Below are positions 1-12,179 of a DNA stretch of 64,000 bases, piece after piece (position 1 is the first letter of the stretch; the number at the start of each line of letters is the position of its first letter). Made by a program: the position numbers and the translations under genes. Source of the stretch: Blastomyces gilchristii SLH14081 (taxonomy: Eukaryota > Ascomycota > Eurotiomycetes > Onygenales > Ajellomycetaceae); assembly GCF_000003855.2 (NCBI RefSeq), contig NW_003101682.1, positions 4,327,306 through 4,391,305 of the forward strand, in the 5' to 3' direction. The notes under the pieces are model-generated. The model searched no databases. It saw nothing but the letters and a program-made list of their open reading frames with translations, and had not been told where the DNA came from.

Positions 1-627
1 TTCCCATCAAACAGCCACTACGCGACCTCAGCCCATTTCCTCTGGATAGGCGATCGCACACGCCAACCCGACGGTGCCCATGTAGAATTTTTCCGCGGTC
101 TCTCCAACCCCATCGGCATCAAAATCGGCCCATCAATGGACCCAGACGAACTCATCGAGCTCCTCAACATCGTCAACCCAGACAAGGAAATTGGCAAAGT
201 AACCCTGATATCACGCTACGGCGCATCGAAAATCGCCACGTACCTACCTGGACACATCAAGGCGGTACAGTCCTCGGGTCATATGCCTGTCTGGCAATGC
301 GATCCCATGCACGGCAACACACTCACCACGCCGTCGGGTCTCAAAACTCGCCATTTCAAAGATATCTTGTCTGAACTGCGGCAGGCGTTAGAGATCCATC
401 GCGCACAGGGCTCGTTTCTGGGCGGTATGCACCTGGAGCTGACTGGTGAGGCGGTGACGGAGTGTGTCGGTGGTGCGGCGGGCCTGACGGAGGATGGGTT
501 GCGTGAGCGTTATACCACTTTCTGCGACCCGAGACTGAATGAGAAGCAAGCGCTGGAGTTGGCGTTTTTGGTGGCGGGGTTCTATCGGGACCGGATGGCC
601 GAGGATGGTGATTTGAATGCGATGTGA
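1..627 (+). CDS. Class II DAHP synthase (3-deoxy-7-phosphoheptulonate synthase), 3' part
   Basis: The frame is open from the first base to the TGA at 625-627, giving 208 residues of the C-terminal part of a protein that is about 450-480 residues in this family; the start lies upstream of the window. The enzyme condenses phosphoenolpyruvate and erythrose 4-phosphate, the first step of the shikimate pathway to aromatic amino acids. Visible signatures in order are KIGPSM (about residue 37 here, PEP-binding Lys), LISRYGA (Arg), CDPMHGNT (His, metal ligand), GGMHLELTGEAVTEC (Glu, metal ligand) and CDPRLN (Asp, metal ligand), matching the class II (AroG II/plant-type) active site known from the Mycobacterium enzyme. 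There are no stops or frameshifts, and the codons are GC-rich and unlike everything downstream, so this is a functional host gene. No intron is seen in this part. Confidence 0.95.
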   Translation, partial: FPSNSHYATSAHFLWIGDRTRQPDGAHVEFFRGLSNPIGIKIGPSMDPDELIELLNIVNPDKEIGKVTLISRYGASKIATYLPGHIKAVQSSGHMPVWQCDPMHGNTLTTPSGLKTRHFKDILSELRQALEIHRAQGSFLGGMHLELTGEAVTECVGGAAGLTEDGLRERYTTFCDPRLNEKQALELAFLVAGFYRDRMAEDGDLNAM

Positions 628-1015
628 TGATACCGTTTTGTATATGTTTTCCTGGCGGTTTCTAGAGGGAAAAAACGACATACGTACGGGAACAAAAAGT
701 TTTGTAACTTACCAGTGAAAAGATAGGAAATGTTCACATAGATTGCGATAGAGTGAATATGTGCCTTTATAAACACAATTACCATCCAAGCCCAACCGTC
801 GTACGAAAATCGACCAAAGGAGAAAGGCGACAGAAAGAAATTCAAACTCAGTTACCAAAGTTCACGATCCCCAAGGCCGTAAACTTACATAAATACGAGG
901 TTTGAGGGAACGGAAGAAAGTTGCAAGTAATACCAGGTGGTATGATACATAGTACTATAACCGTGCCAACTGTTGGAGCTACTACACAAGCCGTGACCCA
1001 CGTGACCCACACACA
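628..1015. other. Intergenic region downstream of the DAHP synthase gene
   Basis: About 390 bases of normal-composition DNA between the host stop codon and the first transposon. It presumably contains the 3' untranslated region and polyadenylation site, but I see no decisive signal. Short open frames here on the minus strand have no recognisable content. CpG and CpC dinucleotides are present, so the mutational decay seen to the right has not reached it. Confidence 0.7.
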
Positions 1016-1020
1016 TATCC
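1016..1020. repeat. Target-site duplication of Copia-1, left copy
   Basis: TATCC directly precedes the LTR; TATTC at 6239-6243 directly follows the other LTR. They differ by one C to T change, in line with decay on the right side. Confidence 0.7.
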
Positions 1021-1138
1021 TGTAGCATCCGCCCTAGTGGCGTTGCCGTAGCGACCGCTCCGCCTACACGTGATCTCATATGTAATATATATATGGCTAG
1101 CTCTTCCTACATGAATACAATGGATTAACCTTCCCACA
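1021..1138 (+). repeat. Copia-1 5' LTR
   Basis: 118 bp, TGTAGC...CCCACA. It aligns along its full length with 6121-6238 and, reversed, with 20275-20392 and 29572-29689. It is the least mutated of the four copies. Confidence 0.9.
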
Positions 1139-1158
1139 GGTTATAGCCTGAATAGCAC
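1139..1158 (+). other. Candidate primer-binding site of Copia-1
   Basis: The bases straight after the 5' LTR (GGTTATAGCCTGAATAGCAC) are conserved at the same place in Copia-2 (minus strand, ending at 29571), as expected for a tRNA primer site. The tRNA was not identified. Confidence 0.45.
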
Positions 1159-1342
1159 GTTTTTACAAAGGATTACATTATTTTTATTTTTTTCTTACTT
1201 TTATTTAAAAACATCTGTACAAGTATTGAATGTGTTCACTCTGAATAGAAGAATTCTTTTACCACATTTACATTGCATGTTTTGAGTGTATCTGCTTAGT
1301 CAGCAATTGAAATAGCAGAACTCTACAGTATAACATAACATG

Positions 1343-1369
1343 TTTTTTTTTTTTTTTTTTTTTTTTTTT
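1343..1369 (+). repeat. Poly-T tract in Copia-1
   Basis: An uninterrupted run of about 27 T. The matching place in Copia-2 (about 29359-29369, reversed) has only about 11, so the tract has expanded or contracted since the copies diverged. Confidence 0.8.
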
Positions 1370-1399
1370 CAATTTCTTCATTTAACTCTTCTTTGACTG

Positions 1400-4300
1400 A
1401 TGAGTGATATGCCTACATCACAGAGTGATAGAAGAAGAACTTTACATTTATATTCTTATACTCAGACATCTATTAATGAAGAATCAGAGAAAATAAATAC
1501 TATATAATATATAAAAGCTACAGAGGAGATTATGAAGTCATTTATAAACAGCAGAGTAAATCATGAATCAGATAATAGCACTTCAAGTTCATAAGCAATA
1601 TGTACAGAAGTGTGACATATAAGTATCATATTTAGAATGAGTTCAGATAATATAATATCAATAATATTTAATAATCTGATAATATTCTGTGATAGAATAA
1701 GTATGTATTGAGTAGTTATCTCTGCAGCAGATGATTTCAAATCTGAGATTTATAAATATTAAAAGAATGTCTAAAAAGCTATAAATATCAAAGCTGTAAT
1801 TATATTTAATAATAATAACTATGAGATCTGATGTACAGAAATTCTTACAGATACTGAAGTTATCAGCAGATCTGACATTCTTATAAAAAATTAATAAGTC
1901 TGCTCAGAAGACATCAGTTAAGATGTGTTAAATACTGATAAATAAAGCATTTGTATCAAAGCACTGTATCACTGTATATTATAGTTCTTGTTAGAGTCTG
2001 TATATACAATCATTGAAACTCTTGAGCCAGATAATGCAGCTATGCTATGAAAAAGAATTGAAGATGAATATACTGTCTCATTTACAGAGAAATGTATGAA
2101 TATTGTGAAAGAATTGATTATCTTATATATCAAAAATAATAATTATCTGATATTTCAGAGAAGATTTCATTATCTAGTTATATATTATAAGAAATTGATA
2201 AATAACTCTGAAGACTTCTATTATAATCTCTTTCTTATTAATCTGAAGAAGTATTAAAAGTCTTTTATCAAGATATATTTAGATGATTTCTACATGTCTG
2301 ATCAGAACTCTATACACAATATTAATATTAATAATCTCATGAAACAGTTGATAAACTATACAAGAAAGTTCAAGAATGAACATTCTAAGTCTTAGTAAGT
2401 CAATATAATAATTATAACTCTTACTACCTTATCTATATACAGTTTCAAATATGAGATATGCAGTTCAAGATAATACTGAAAAAATGTCTGTTATCATCTG
2501 CATTCAGAACTTGCTACTGAACAGTGATATGAGTTAAATAAGAAATATATCATTATATCTGAGAAGAACAATAGTAATAATATCAGTATCAGTGAACACA
2601 GCAAGTGAAAGGGTAAAAAGAAGAACAAAGAGAATAAGAAGAAGAAATTCTCTGATCTTATGATCTTATAATCTGGAGCTGTCAATACAGTAATTGCTTT
2701 TTCAGTAACTATTGATAGAATAAGCAAGCCTTAATTTCTTAACACATGTGTAAGTTTTCACATAACAGATGAAAAGCAGTCTCTCATTCAGTGAAAGATA
2801 TACAATCACAATATAAAGATTTATATAGTAGACAGAGATTACAGTCATATCAAAGAGATCAGTGATCTTCTTCTAGAATCTGAAGAAGAGAATATCACTG
2901 TGTGTGATGTTTATTATATTCTCAATCTCACAGTCAATCTATTGTCATTTATCAGGTTAGAGGATCAGAGTTTTCAATATATGCTTTTAAGCTCAAACAT
3001 CTCATTCTATTTCATCATTAAAGTATCAAGTGAAGTGATTTTCACTGCAATTCATATATCTTAGAACTCAATTTATAAAATAGTTGAAACAATGTCAGAA
3101 GTTGATGTACATTATAAGTCTAAAGCAGTCTACTTCACAGTGAAATCATATGTATATGATAATGACTATGCTAAAGTGATAATGACTATTGATGATAATA
3201 ATCTTACTGATAATCAATCTCAATATTGAGAATCATCTACAACTGTGAAAACACTTGCAGAGTGATATATTGATCTGAAACATATATATATAGAAGCTAT
3301 TATAGTATTGACAAAGAATTCACTATCTAACATCTGTGTCAAAGACATCAAGGTCAATTTCTTTTGTGACATCTGCATTAAAGCAGGTATAATATGTAAA
3401 TACTCAATCATCTTCATGCCACAGGCTGTACAATCAATGAAGCGGATTCATATCAATCTTGCAGGTGACAGACGGACATTGAGTGAGTCTACAGATCACT
3501 CTGTTGAATCACAGCAGAGTAATAAATATTACATGTTAATCACAGATGATATGACCAGATATAGATGAATCTATTTCTTACATATCAAGAACTAAACTTA
3601 CAATTACTATACATACTGAGTTTAATTCATGAAGAACCTAGGTTTTACTGCATCAGTATATGTCAGAACTAATATTAATGATATGTTCAGATTCACAAAG
3701 ATTACAGCATTATTCATCAATTATAACACAGTATGAGAACTAACTACTTCTTAATCATCACATCAAGATGATGTGTCTGAGCACAGAATACATATGATTA
3801 TGGCCTGCGTCAGAGCAGTTCTCATTGACAAGGAGATCTCAAAGAAATTCTGAGTAAATATTCTGAAAACAGTTATTTCAATCATAAATAATACACTCAT
3901 ATCTACAGTTCTATATAATGAAAAGTATTAATCTGTAGTTGCAGATGATGATAGTAAAGAGGCTGTTTATACCTCTCATACAATTTCTTTTTCAGTATTG
4001 ATAAACACTCTGCTGCAGATCACACATTTCTGCAAGCTTAAAACTGATGTTTTTACTCATCTTCATGAATTATAGAAGTCATTGAATAAGTTGTCTGCAT
4101 AGACTGATTCATATAAACTTATCAGATTTCATGGATATTCAACCTATTACTTATGAAGTTCTACAACAGATAAAATTATTGATACAGGTGATGTGATTTT
4201 TTCTGCAAAAGTGTAAGAAATGCTGAAGATTACTACAACTACTATAACTGCAGCAACTGACACTGTTTCTATCATCTATTTGATGAAGAATTCTAACATT

Positions 4301-6020
4301 TTCAAATTAATGAATATGAATTGAATGCGGTCTATGAAGGCATTTGCAGCTTACACTCTCATTCTCATTACCAGTTCTCTTCTGAAATCATACAGGAATG
4401 CTATGAGTAGATCAGAGAGAATAGAAGATTATTGAAAGAAATCAATACAATATAAAATATCTAATCTTGAGAAATATAAGATCTGACCACTTATTTCACA
4501 TTCTGATATCTTATATGATGAATCAGTGACATCTGATCACTGAGTATTTATTGAAAAGAACTGCTCTGATAATTCCAATGCTTATGAGAATGATATATTA
4601 TGAAAATCTCAATGAATCATATATAATAACTGATTGAAGAAAGACACTTATCAGAAGACTTACATCTTTATAATTATAGATATAATAAATTGAATGATAT
4701 TTATAATCACTGCAAAGTGTGATTGAATTCTATAATAAGTGAATATAGTAATAACATATCTGCATGATAGATTAGAGAAAACAGTTTATATAAGACAATT
4801 CACAGACTTTGAATAAGAAGCTCAGTGTACACTCATCTGTGCAGTTGAAGAATCTCTATATAAATTGAATTCAGCTGTTAAAATATAATAGAACTACTTG
4901 ATAACTATACTGTGAGAAAATGACTTCAGTCTGAGTTCTTATGACCCTACTCTTTGAAAGCATTCAGCCTGAAAACACCTGTATATAATCATATATATTG
5001 ATGATCTTCATATCTTTGCAGGTGCTCTGAAGAATACTGATTAACTTGTTAACATTTTATAATAAAAACTAGAGATTAAAGACTTAAAGAAATTCACAAA
5101 ATATCTAGAGATAAAAGTGAAATATATAAAGAGCAGAATCAAATTGACACTCTCATATTATATTAATTAATTGATAGAAGATTTTCATCTAGATGACATG
5201 ACTGCTATCTGTATACTCATGAATGAGAATCTATGTCTAGATGACTTCTTTATTTCTGAAAAAGAAAGTGATTTTACAAAGCAACAATTTCAGTACAATA
5301 TCAGATGTCTGCAATACTTAGCTATCAAGCTGCAGCTGAATATTATCTGCACAGCATCTCTACTGATGCAGAGGAACACTGCTCTTACTTCTAAGATATG
5401 AAAGACTCTATTACACATTATTCAATATTTGAAAGAAATATGTGAGATTGATATATTCTACACAAAGAATGATGATGAGAAATCTGAGAATGAATTTCTG
5501 AATGTGACATACATACTGATCAGATATACAGATTCTGATTAAATCAGTCTGTTGAATGATGATTGTAAATCTATATCTGATTACATCTTCAAATTAAGAA
5601 ATGTACTGATTTCATGATGATTGAGTAAGTAACTCTGTATATTCTTAAGCTCTAATGAGGCTGAATATGTGATGTTAAGTGAAGCTATACACAAGACAAT
5701 ATGATTGAGAAGTATAATGATGAATCTGAGCTTCATTGAAACAGAAGACTCTCTGCCAATTAAGACAGATAATAAGAAAGTAATTAATCTTGTCACAGTA
5801 ACTATAATCACTGTGAGAAGTAAGAATATTAACATCTCATTTCATTACACTCACAGTCAGTTGAACAATGATATAATCTTAATTAATTACATCTCAACTG
5901 AAGAAATAGCAGCAGATGAATTGACTAAACTCTTGAACACAATTGCATTTTATCAATTCCTTGATTTACTAGGTTTTACAGGTGAAGAGAGACAGAATAC
6001 ACAAACTCAATACAGATAGC
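1400..6020 (+). pseudogene. Copia-1 gag-pol polyprotein remnant
   Basis: The frame can be followed through many stops, most of them TGA where Trp is expected. Landmarks are: gag about 1740-2730; a protease/GAG-pre segment ending in VNLLSFIRL near 2930-2965; integrase with a C-x2-C zinc half (FFCDICIKAG, about 3355) and the first catalytic Asp in LITDDMTRYR at about 3537-3567, followed by TGA for Trp; reverse transcriptase with the catalytic box YIDD at 4994-5005; RNase H ending with ADELTK (about 5910) and FLDLLGF. The polyprotein of a live copia element is a single frame of roughly 1300-1500 residues. Here the longest uninterrupted stretches are under 110 codons, so the copy cannot encode its own transposition. 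Confidence 0.85.
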
Positions 6021-6120
6021 ATGATTTGAATGAATTTGAGAATGACATAGCTAGATTTGCAAGAGATGATTAATTCTTTATTATAACATTTGAGATCTCG
6101 CATGGCAATGCAAGAGGCAG

Positions 6121-6238
6121 TGTAGCATCCGCCCTAGTGACGTTGCCGTAGCAACCGCTCCGCCTACACGTGATCTTATATGTAATATATATATAGCTAG
6201 CTCTTTCTACATGAATATAACAGATTAACTATCTCACA
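6121..6238 (+). repeat. Copia-1 3' LTR
   Basis: 118 bp matching 1021-1138 with several C to T or G to A differences; followed by the TATTC target duplication. Confidence 0.9.
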
Positions 6239-6243
6239 TATTC

Positions 6244-6410
6244 ATAGTTACTGAAAGAATGTAGAGTTATTACACGACCGGATTATGATTGTTTCATCAT
6301 TTCAATTGATAACACAGTCACTGAGCTGTAAATCATAGTATAATGATGAATGAATGATGAAATCACTGTAAATAAGTTATAAACTAAAAAAATCAATTAT
6401 TATATTAATA
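6244..6410. other. Strip between Copia-1 and Gypsy-A
   Basis: About 170 bases of non-element DNA into which Gypsy-A inserted (duplication ATATC at 6411-6415). Its first ~100 bases, reversed, resemble the last ~110 bases of the transposase-like remnant before Copia-2 (20160-20274), sharing for example TAACTCTACATTCTT. It may therefore be a fragment of the same repeat. No gene is seen. Confidence 0.5.
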
Positions 6411-6415
6411 ATATC

Positions 6416-6748
6416 TGTAAGAGGCCTACGCTGAATAGATCAGTATAATATTGATAGGTCTTATATAACAAAGATAAAAACATTAAAGAAGAAAAGAAAG
6501 AGAAAGTGTGAGAATCAGTGATTGAGATGAATATTTATACACATATATAGTGATGTACATGATGGAGCTTTGAGATGGAAGAATATACACACGTTCATAG
6601 TGACTGAGAATCAGTGATCAGAAATGACTGAGAATCAGAGCATATATTACACATGTTCATAGTAACTGAGAATTGATGATTGAAAATGAAAGAATCTATG
6701 AAGTGTAATGAAATAGTCTATATGATTGATCAGGCACAGTCTGTCACA
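6416..6748 (-). repeat. Gypsy-A 3' LTR
   Basis: 333 bp, matching 11842-12174. Nearly all CpG sites present in the other copy are TG or CA here. Confidence 0.9.
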
Positions 6749-6949
6749 TTAGTCTTCTTCTTTCAGAAGCAGTTCTCATAAGTCAAGAGCTGCTGTTTCA
6801 GATAATATGAAACTTGAAGTGCAGATTGATTGATTATAGCTGACTCATTTTACAAGATATTATCAGCTGTGACTGCAGAATCTCTTATCAAGAATATTCT
6901 CAATCTTTTACTCAAGCTCATTATGTTCTTCTATAATGCCTGGTGACTG

Positions 6950-9900
6950 TCAGTCAGAAGTCAGCTGAGAAGAGAATGAATCAGTGACAGTATAGCAGAG
7001 CAAGCTTGTATGAAATACATTATGAATCTCTGATAATATGTCAAGATAATAGTTATGACTATCTAGAACTTCTATCACATTATATCTGATATAACAGTAA
7101 TCTAGCATATGAGATGAATATGTGATTTGTATATTCTTAAGATTCAATTATATCAGATCTTCTATCTTATATTGTTCAGCAGAGTCTCAGTGAATATTGA
7201 TTTAATTCTCTTGATCTTGTTTCACAGTTATTATGAAGATCTCTGCTCAATTATAGATATCTTAAAGCTTTATTACTATATTATCAGTGATCTGAATTAG
7301 ACTGCAGAGATTCAGTGTGAACTGTATAGTCTCTAGAAAATTCAACACTTTCATGTGATATCTATATGTAAGAAAGAACAAGCTTATATCTGTTGAAATA
7401 GTATCTTAACTGTTGATAGCAATCTCTGTATATAGAAGAAGATCATATCAATCATCTTATAAGTAATTATAGAACTTATAAAGATAATTCTTTACAGTCT
7501 GAATTGTCTGTTCTGATACATCATCAATCTCACAGTAATAGATAGTTGACAGACAGTATATAATCTTGAGAACTTGACAGATTCTAGTTCAGAGAGTGCT
7601 CACAAATTGATAGTCTCAATTCAATACTATGAATCTCAGTAATTCATATATCTGATAGAATAGACTCTGTAGAAAAGCTTCAGTGACTTGTTCAGTATTC
7701 ATCTTATTACAAGATTTCAATATTATATCTTTGCTCAATTGATTCACAATGATCAGAATGTTTCTATAACTCTTACTCTTAGATAGATTGATAGTAAAGT
7801 TAATTATTACATCTCATCACATTCTATTAGAAATATTAAGTAATTTCAGTAGATCTTTTCTACAGTTCTTTCATAAGATAATAAAAGAACAGTAGTTGCA
7901 GTTTCAGACAAAGTATCTGATGCTGTTTAATATCTCAGACTAATAGAACCCTCAGAAGATTATTCTATACAGTTATTCACAGTCTGAATAATCAGTTATA
8001 TATGAATCATGCATCTCTTATATTATTCAGGTGTGTAAGAGTTCAGAGTGAGAGACTCAGCATTATTTACAGAATTATAGAGTATTATTATCATTGATTG
8101 AATATTCTGAGATGTCAGTTCTTACATGTAATTCTGAGAGAAATCAGAGTGCTTCTTATTATACTGCTTCAGTGAGTGTTTAAAGAAGTTTATCAGTTTA
8201 AGCTGCTGTATATCATAGCTCATCTAATGTAGATTCAGAAGAAGTTGAGATATCAGTGACAGTTCTAATTAGAGAAGTATATATAGTGCTGTGAGCTGTT
8301 TCATCTTGATTAACTAGTATCTTCAGATTCAAGAGTCAGTGCTCTCAGTTCATTCAGTGAGTATCTATTATATCAGATAATATATTCTGCTCTTATTATG
8401 AGAGAGCATCTGTCATCAAGTTCTGACTGTCAGAACAGTAGTGTATTATAAAATGAAAGCAGCTTAAGAACTCAGATTATCATATCTGTCATTTCATAAG
8501 TTTACAGATAGTTGTGAAGTAATTAAGATTCTTATAATCTATGACTATCTCAAATTCAGAGATACTTCAGAGTTCAGAGTCTTGTTCTTCTAAACAATAT
8601 ATAATTATGAGAAGTTTCTTATCATAGATTTCATAATTGCATTCAGCAGAACTCAGTTTCTTAGATATGAAGACATATAATTATAGAACATCTTCATCAT
8701 TATATTACAATATCACTTCTTCTGTTATATAGTCAGAGAAATCAGCTTCAACAACTATCTTGTAATCAGAATCAAATATTATCAGTAGAGAAGTATTAAT
8801 AAATATCTTCTTTATCTGTGTAAATGCAGCTTCAGTGTTCACTGATCATTGAAATACTGAGTCTTTCTTAGTGAGGTCTGTAAGTGATCTCACAATATCT
8901 GAGAAGTTTCATATAAATCACTGATAGAAGTTAGCAAATCTGATGAAGCTTCATACATCTTTCACAGTACACAGAGCTTCTCATTCAAGAATAGTGAAGA
9001 CTTTCTTAGAATTTATTCAAATTCTCTTATCAGCTTCTATAATAAAACTCAGATACTTCTCACTCTTGACTTTAAAATCACACTTGTTAATATCTATTGA
9101 TAGTTCTGCTTCTCATAGCTGTTATAATATCTTTCACACATATTCTTGATATTCTTTTCTGAATTCATTAGTGAAGATGAGAATGTTATCTAGATAACTA
9201 GATACAAACTTATCAAGAAAATCTTAAAGCACTCAGTTAATATACTTCTGAAATGTACTGAGAGCATTAGTCAGTTCAAAGAATGTGACTATTCATTTAA
9301 AGAGATCATAACATGTTCAGAATACTGTAAGTCATTTATCTTCTTCAGTGATATAAATCTTATGAAACACAGTGACAATATCTAGTTTTATAAATCATTG
9401 AGCTCACTCAATTCATGCTAGGATTTCATTGATGAGAGATAAGAGATATCAATCTTTCTTTATCAATCTGTTCAGATCTCTGTAGTTCACACAGAATCAG
9501 AGTTCTTTATCTAGTTTCTTTACAAAGAGAATAGAGGCTGCAGTGAAAGAGTTACTAATACATATGAATTCTTTATTCAACAGATTATTGAGTGTCTTTT
9601 GAAGAAGAAGAAGTTCATTTCAGAACATGTTATAAAGAGAGTCTCATAACAGTTTAGAATTCTTATCATTCTTTTTCTCTAACTTGATACTGTGATTCAC
9701 TTCAGAACCTTATAAGAGAAGTATATTTATAATATTATCTTGTCAGAAGATATCTAGATATTCATGATATTATTAAGAGAGTTTGATATAAGAATCTGTT
9801 ATTGTAACACAGAATAACTTTTCTAGAGTCTTTTTAATATCAGTCAGACTGACAGAATAGATTGATATATAATTCTGCTGTCAGTGAACTTATCAGTAAC

Positions 9901-11800
9901 TGTGTCAGTGATTTTGATGATGACTTCTTTTTCAGAGTATTTCATAAGTATTGACAGAGATCTGTGTAAGATTCATAGTCTTATAAATATCATCTTCATG
10001 AATTCTATCATCATTAGAGAATATCAAGCTTCTGTTTCAAGTATTCAATAAGATATCTTATTCAGATAGTCAGATATGTTCTAATATAAGATTATAATCA
10101 AGATTATTAACTTCATATGCATAGACATCTTCATGTTGATGTTCTCTCATATCTATGTTTAGTTTCATTATGTAACAGATACAAACATCCTTCAGATCAT
10201 CAAATTCTGCAAGAAGTCAGAGTTTTGATAAAGAGATACACTGAAGATTATGATATCTTACAACTGAAGATTTTATCATTATATAGTAACATAGATCACT
10301 GTCTATCATAGCTTTTATATTATACATGTTATCAATCACAGTAGATACAAGAATTGTATTTATTATTATCTTCTCTTCAAATCATTGTCATCTGATCTCT
10401 TCAAGCTTCTGTTTGCAAATTTGAATAGAAGCTAATCTTTTCTCTGTTTCATCAGAGCATTCTTGTAGTTATCTTTCAAATCTTTCTTCACTGCAATGTG
10501 ATTGATGTGAACAGATACTGATCTTTCTCTCAAGTATGAAGACACATAGATTAATCAGCAGTTAAAAGCAATGTGTTCTGATTAGTTACAGTTAATACAC
10601 ACTTCACATTGATATTAATCAGTGACTTCTTCAGGAGTGATTCCAGAGACTCACAAGCCTGTTTAAATGACAGAAACTCTTGCTTATGCATAGACATTTG
10701 AATCTATTCAGTTCATAACATCTGCATCATTGCTGTTACTTCTCTTTGATATGAATGTATAAGTGACTGAGATGTAACATCTTCTATCACTGTTCTGTAT
10801 ACTCTTGAGCTTGATAAGACAGTCATTCAATATCTGAAGCTGTGTGCAGAAGTCTTCATAAGTCTGATCTTTATCTACACTTATAAGAATCTGTAAGAGT
10901 TCAAAAGTCAATGTCTTCTTAAGCATGTTAATCTTCATTTAATTCTTTCAAGATTGATCATCTGCTTCTAGAATCTTAGTGTTGAAGTCAGGGATAAATG
11001 TTATAAGAGAAGTGTTTCTCTGTCAGATACTCTATAATCAATCTAATACTTTCAATTGTATGATAGTGTCTTAGAACAGAATATTAAGATGCTTTATAAT
11101 ATTGTCAGATATTTGCAATGCTGATTCATATGCTTTTATTCATGAATGAATCTTCTATTTCATGTGATCTTTTAATCATTCATTGATATATTAATCTTGA
11201 TTGATTAATGAATCAATGACATCTTCATCTACACTCAGTTTTATAAGCATTTTCATTCTTTATGATAAGTAGAGAGTGAGATTGAAAGTATTGAAATATA
11301 CAGAAGTATCTAAGCATTCTTTCAGCACTTTTGTATTCAATTCTGTAGATATTGAAATTGTATGAGTTAATTATTGAATCTCTTTGTATTGAAGTTGTTA
11401 AGTCATATGCATGTCTGCTATCTATTACTGTTATAATTTCAACATTACTCAGAGTCACTGTGACATTGTATTTATACTCATGTTCAAGAGTTTCATATTA
11501 TTATTAGACATGATTATATCAATCATCAGATATGTGATATCTGTGAAATCTGAAGAAGTGTAATTATATTCTCATATATCTGAGTGTCAGAACTCTCAGG
11601 TCTTTCACTGATATTCTCTTATAAGATCTTCTTCTCTTCATACAATCTTGTTACAGAGTCAGAGTAACTGATGAGCAAGCTTCTATCTGAGAACTCAGTG
11701 TTCACTTAACTGTTTAACTATTTCTCTATTTCTTACACATTGTTACATGTTCAGATATCTCTTGATGAATAATCATTTCTAATGAGAAGATAATGCATGA
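6950..11800 (-). pseudogene. Gypsy-A gag-pol polyprotein remnant
   Basis: Read on the minus strand. Gag lies at about 10400-11800 and ends in a CCHC zinc knuckle, CINCN-x-SEHIAFNC, at about 10567-10610. The protease has an IDS aspartate motif near 10280-10300. Reverse transcriptase is about 8900-9700, with the segments FELTNALSTFQKYIN and SSYLDNILIF. The catalytic box is YLDN (about 9186-9200) instead of YLDD, a G to A change that removes a metal-binding Asp. RNase H is about 8300-8850. Integrase is about 7000-8200, ending with the well-preserved NIQITYSSH...VLDSHNYYLDI...IHNVFHTSLL segment at 6950-7147. Trp codons are TGA throughout. Non-functional. Confidence 0.85.
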
Positions 11801-11841
11801 ATAATCATTTTCTAATAAGAAGACAATGAATGTTTTTATAG

Positions 11842-12174
11842 TGTAAGAGGCCTACACTGAATAGATTGATATAATATTGATAGATCTTATATAACAAAGA
11901 TAAAAACATTAAAGAAGAAAAGAAAGAGAAAGTGCGAGAATCAGTGATTGAGATGAATATTTATACATGTATGTAATGGTGTACGCGGTGAAGCTTCAGG
12001 GCAGAAGAATATACGCGTGTTTGTAGCAGCTGAGGATCAGTGATCAGAAATGGCTGAGAATCAGAGTGTACATTACGCGCGTTCGTAGCGGCCGAGAATC
12101 GGCGATCGGGAATGGAAGAATCTATGGAGTGTAATGGAATAGTCTATATAATTGATCGGGCGCAGCCCATCACA
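11842..12174 (-). repeat. Gypsy-A 5' LTR with internal 62-bp-spaced duplication
   Basis: 333 bp. The outer portion (about 11990-12174) is rich in CG and CC, while the inner portion is decayed. A unit of about 41 bp beginning ACGCG at 12013 recurs at 12075 (period 62); the 272-273-bp LTRs of Gypsy-B lack this duplication. Confidence 0.85.
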
Positions 12175-12179
12175 ATATC

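Larger units (their letters stand above)
1021..6238 (+). mobile_element. Copia-1: decayed Ty1/copia LTR retrotransposon
   Basis: A 5218-bp element bounded by two 118-bp LTRs starting TGTAGCATCC and ending CACA, with 5-bp flanking duplications. Domain order is gag, protease, integrase, reverse transcriptase, RNase H, the copia order. It sits only about 400 bp from the DAHP synthase stop codon. The 5' LTR keeps most of its CpG and CpC sites whereas the interior has almost none. A second, shorter copy (Copia-2) lies at 20275-29689 on the opposite strand. Confidence 0.9.
6416..12174 (-). mobile_element. Gypsy-A: decayed Ty3/Gypsy LTR retrotransposon
   Basis: 5759 bp with 333-bp LTRs. In coding (minus) orientation the LTR starts TGTGAYGGGCTGCGCCCGAT and ends CTCTTACA. 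The flanking 5-bp duplications ATATC (6411-6415 and 12175-12179) are identical. Gag, protease, RT, RNase H and integrase read right to left on the minus strand. It belongs to the same family as Gypsy-B (22587-28618), differing mainly in a tandem duplication within the LTR. Confidence 0.92.

Noticed and set aside
388..1079. Minus-strand frames near the DAHP synthase gene
   Set aside because: They overlap the real gene or its 3' flank and Copia-1, with no protein-like content.
1400..6020. Alternative genetic code with TGA as Trp
   Set aside because: The host DAHP synthase uses TGG for Trp and TGA as its stop, and TGA-for-Trp occurs only in repeats together with other transition damage.
8943..9149. 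Plus-strand frames within Gypsy-A (also 10117-10311)
   Set aside because: They are antisense to clearly recognisable RT and protease segments on the minus strand and are not conserved in Gypsy-B.
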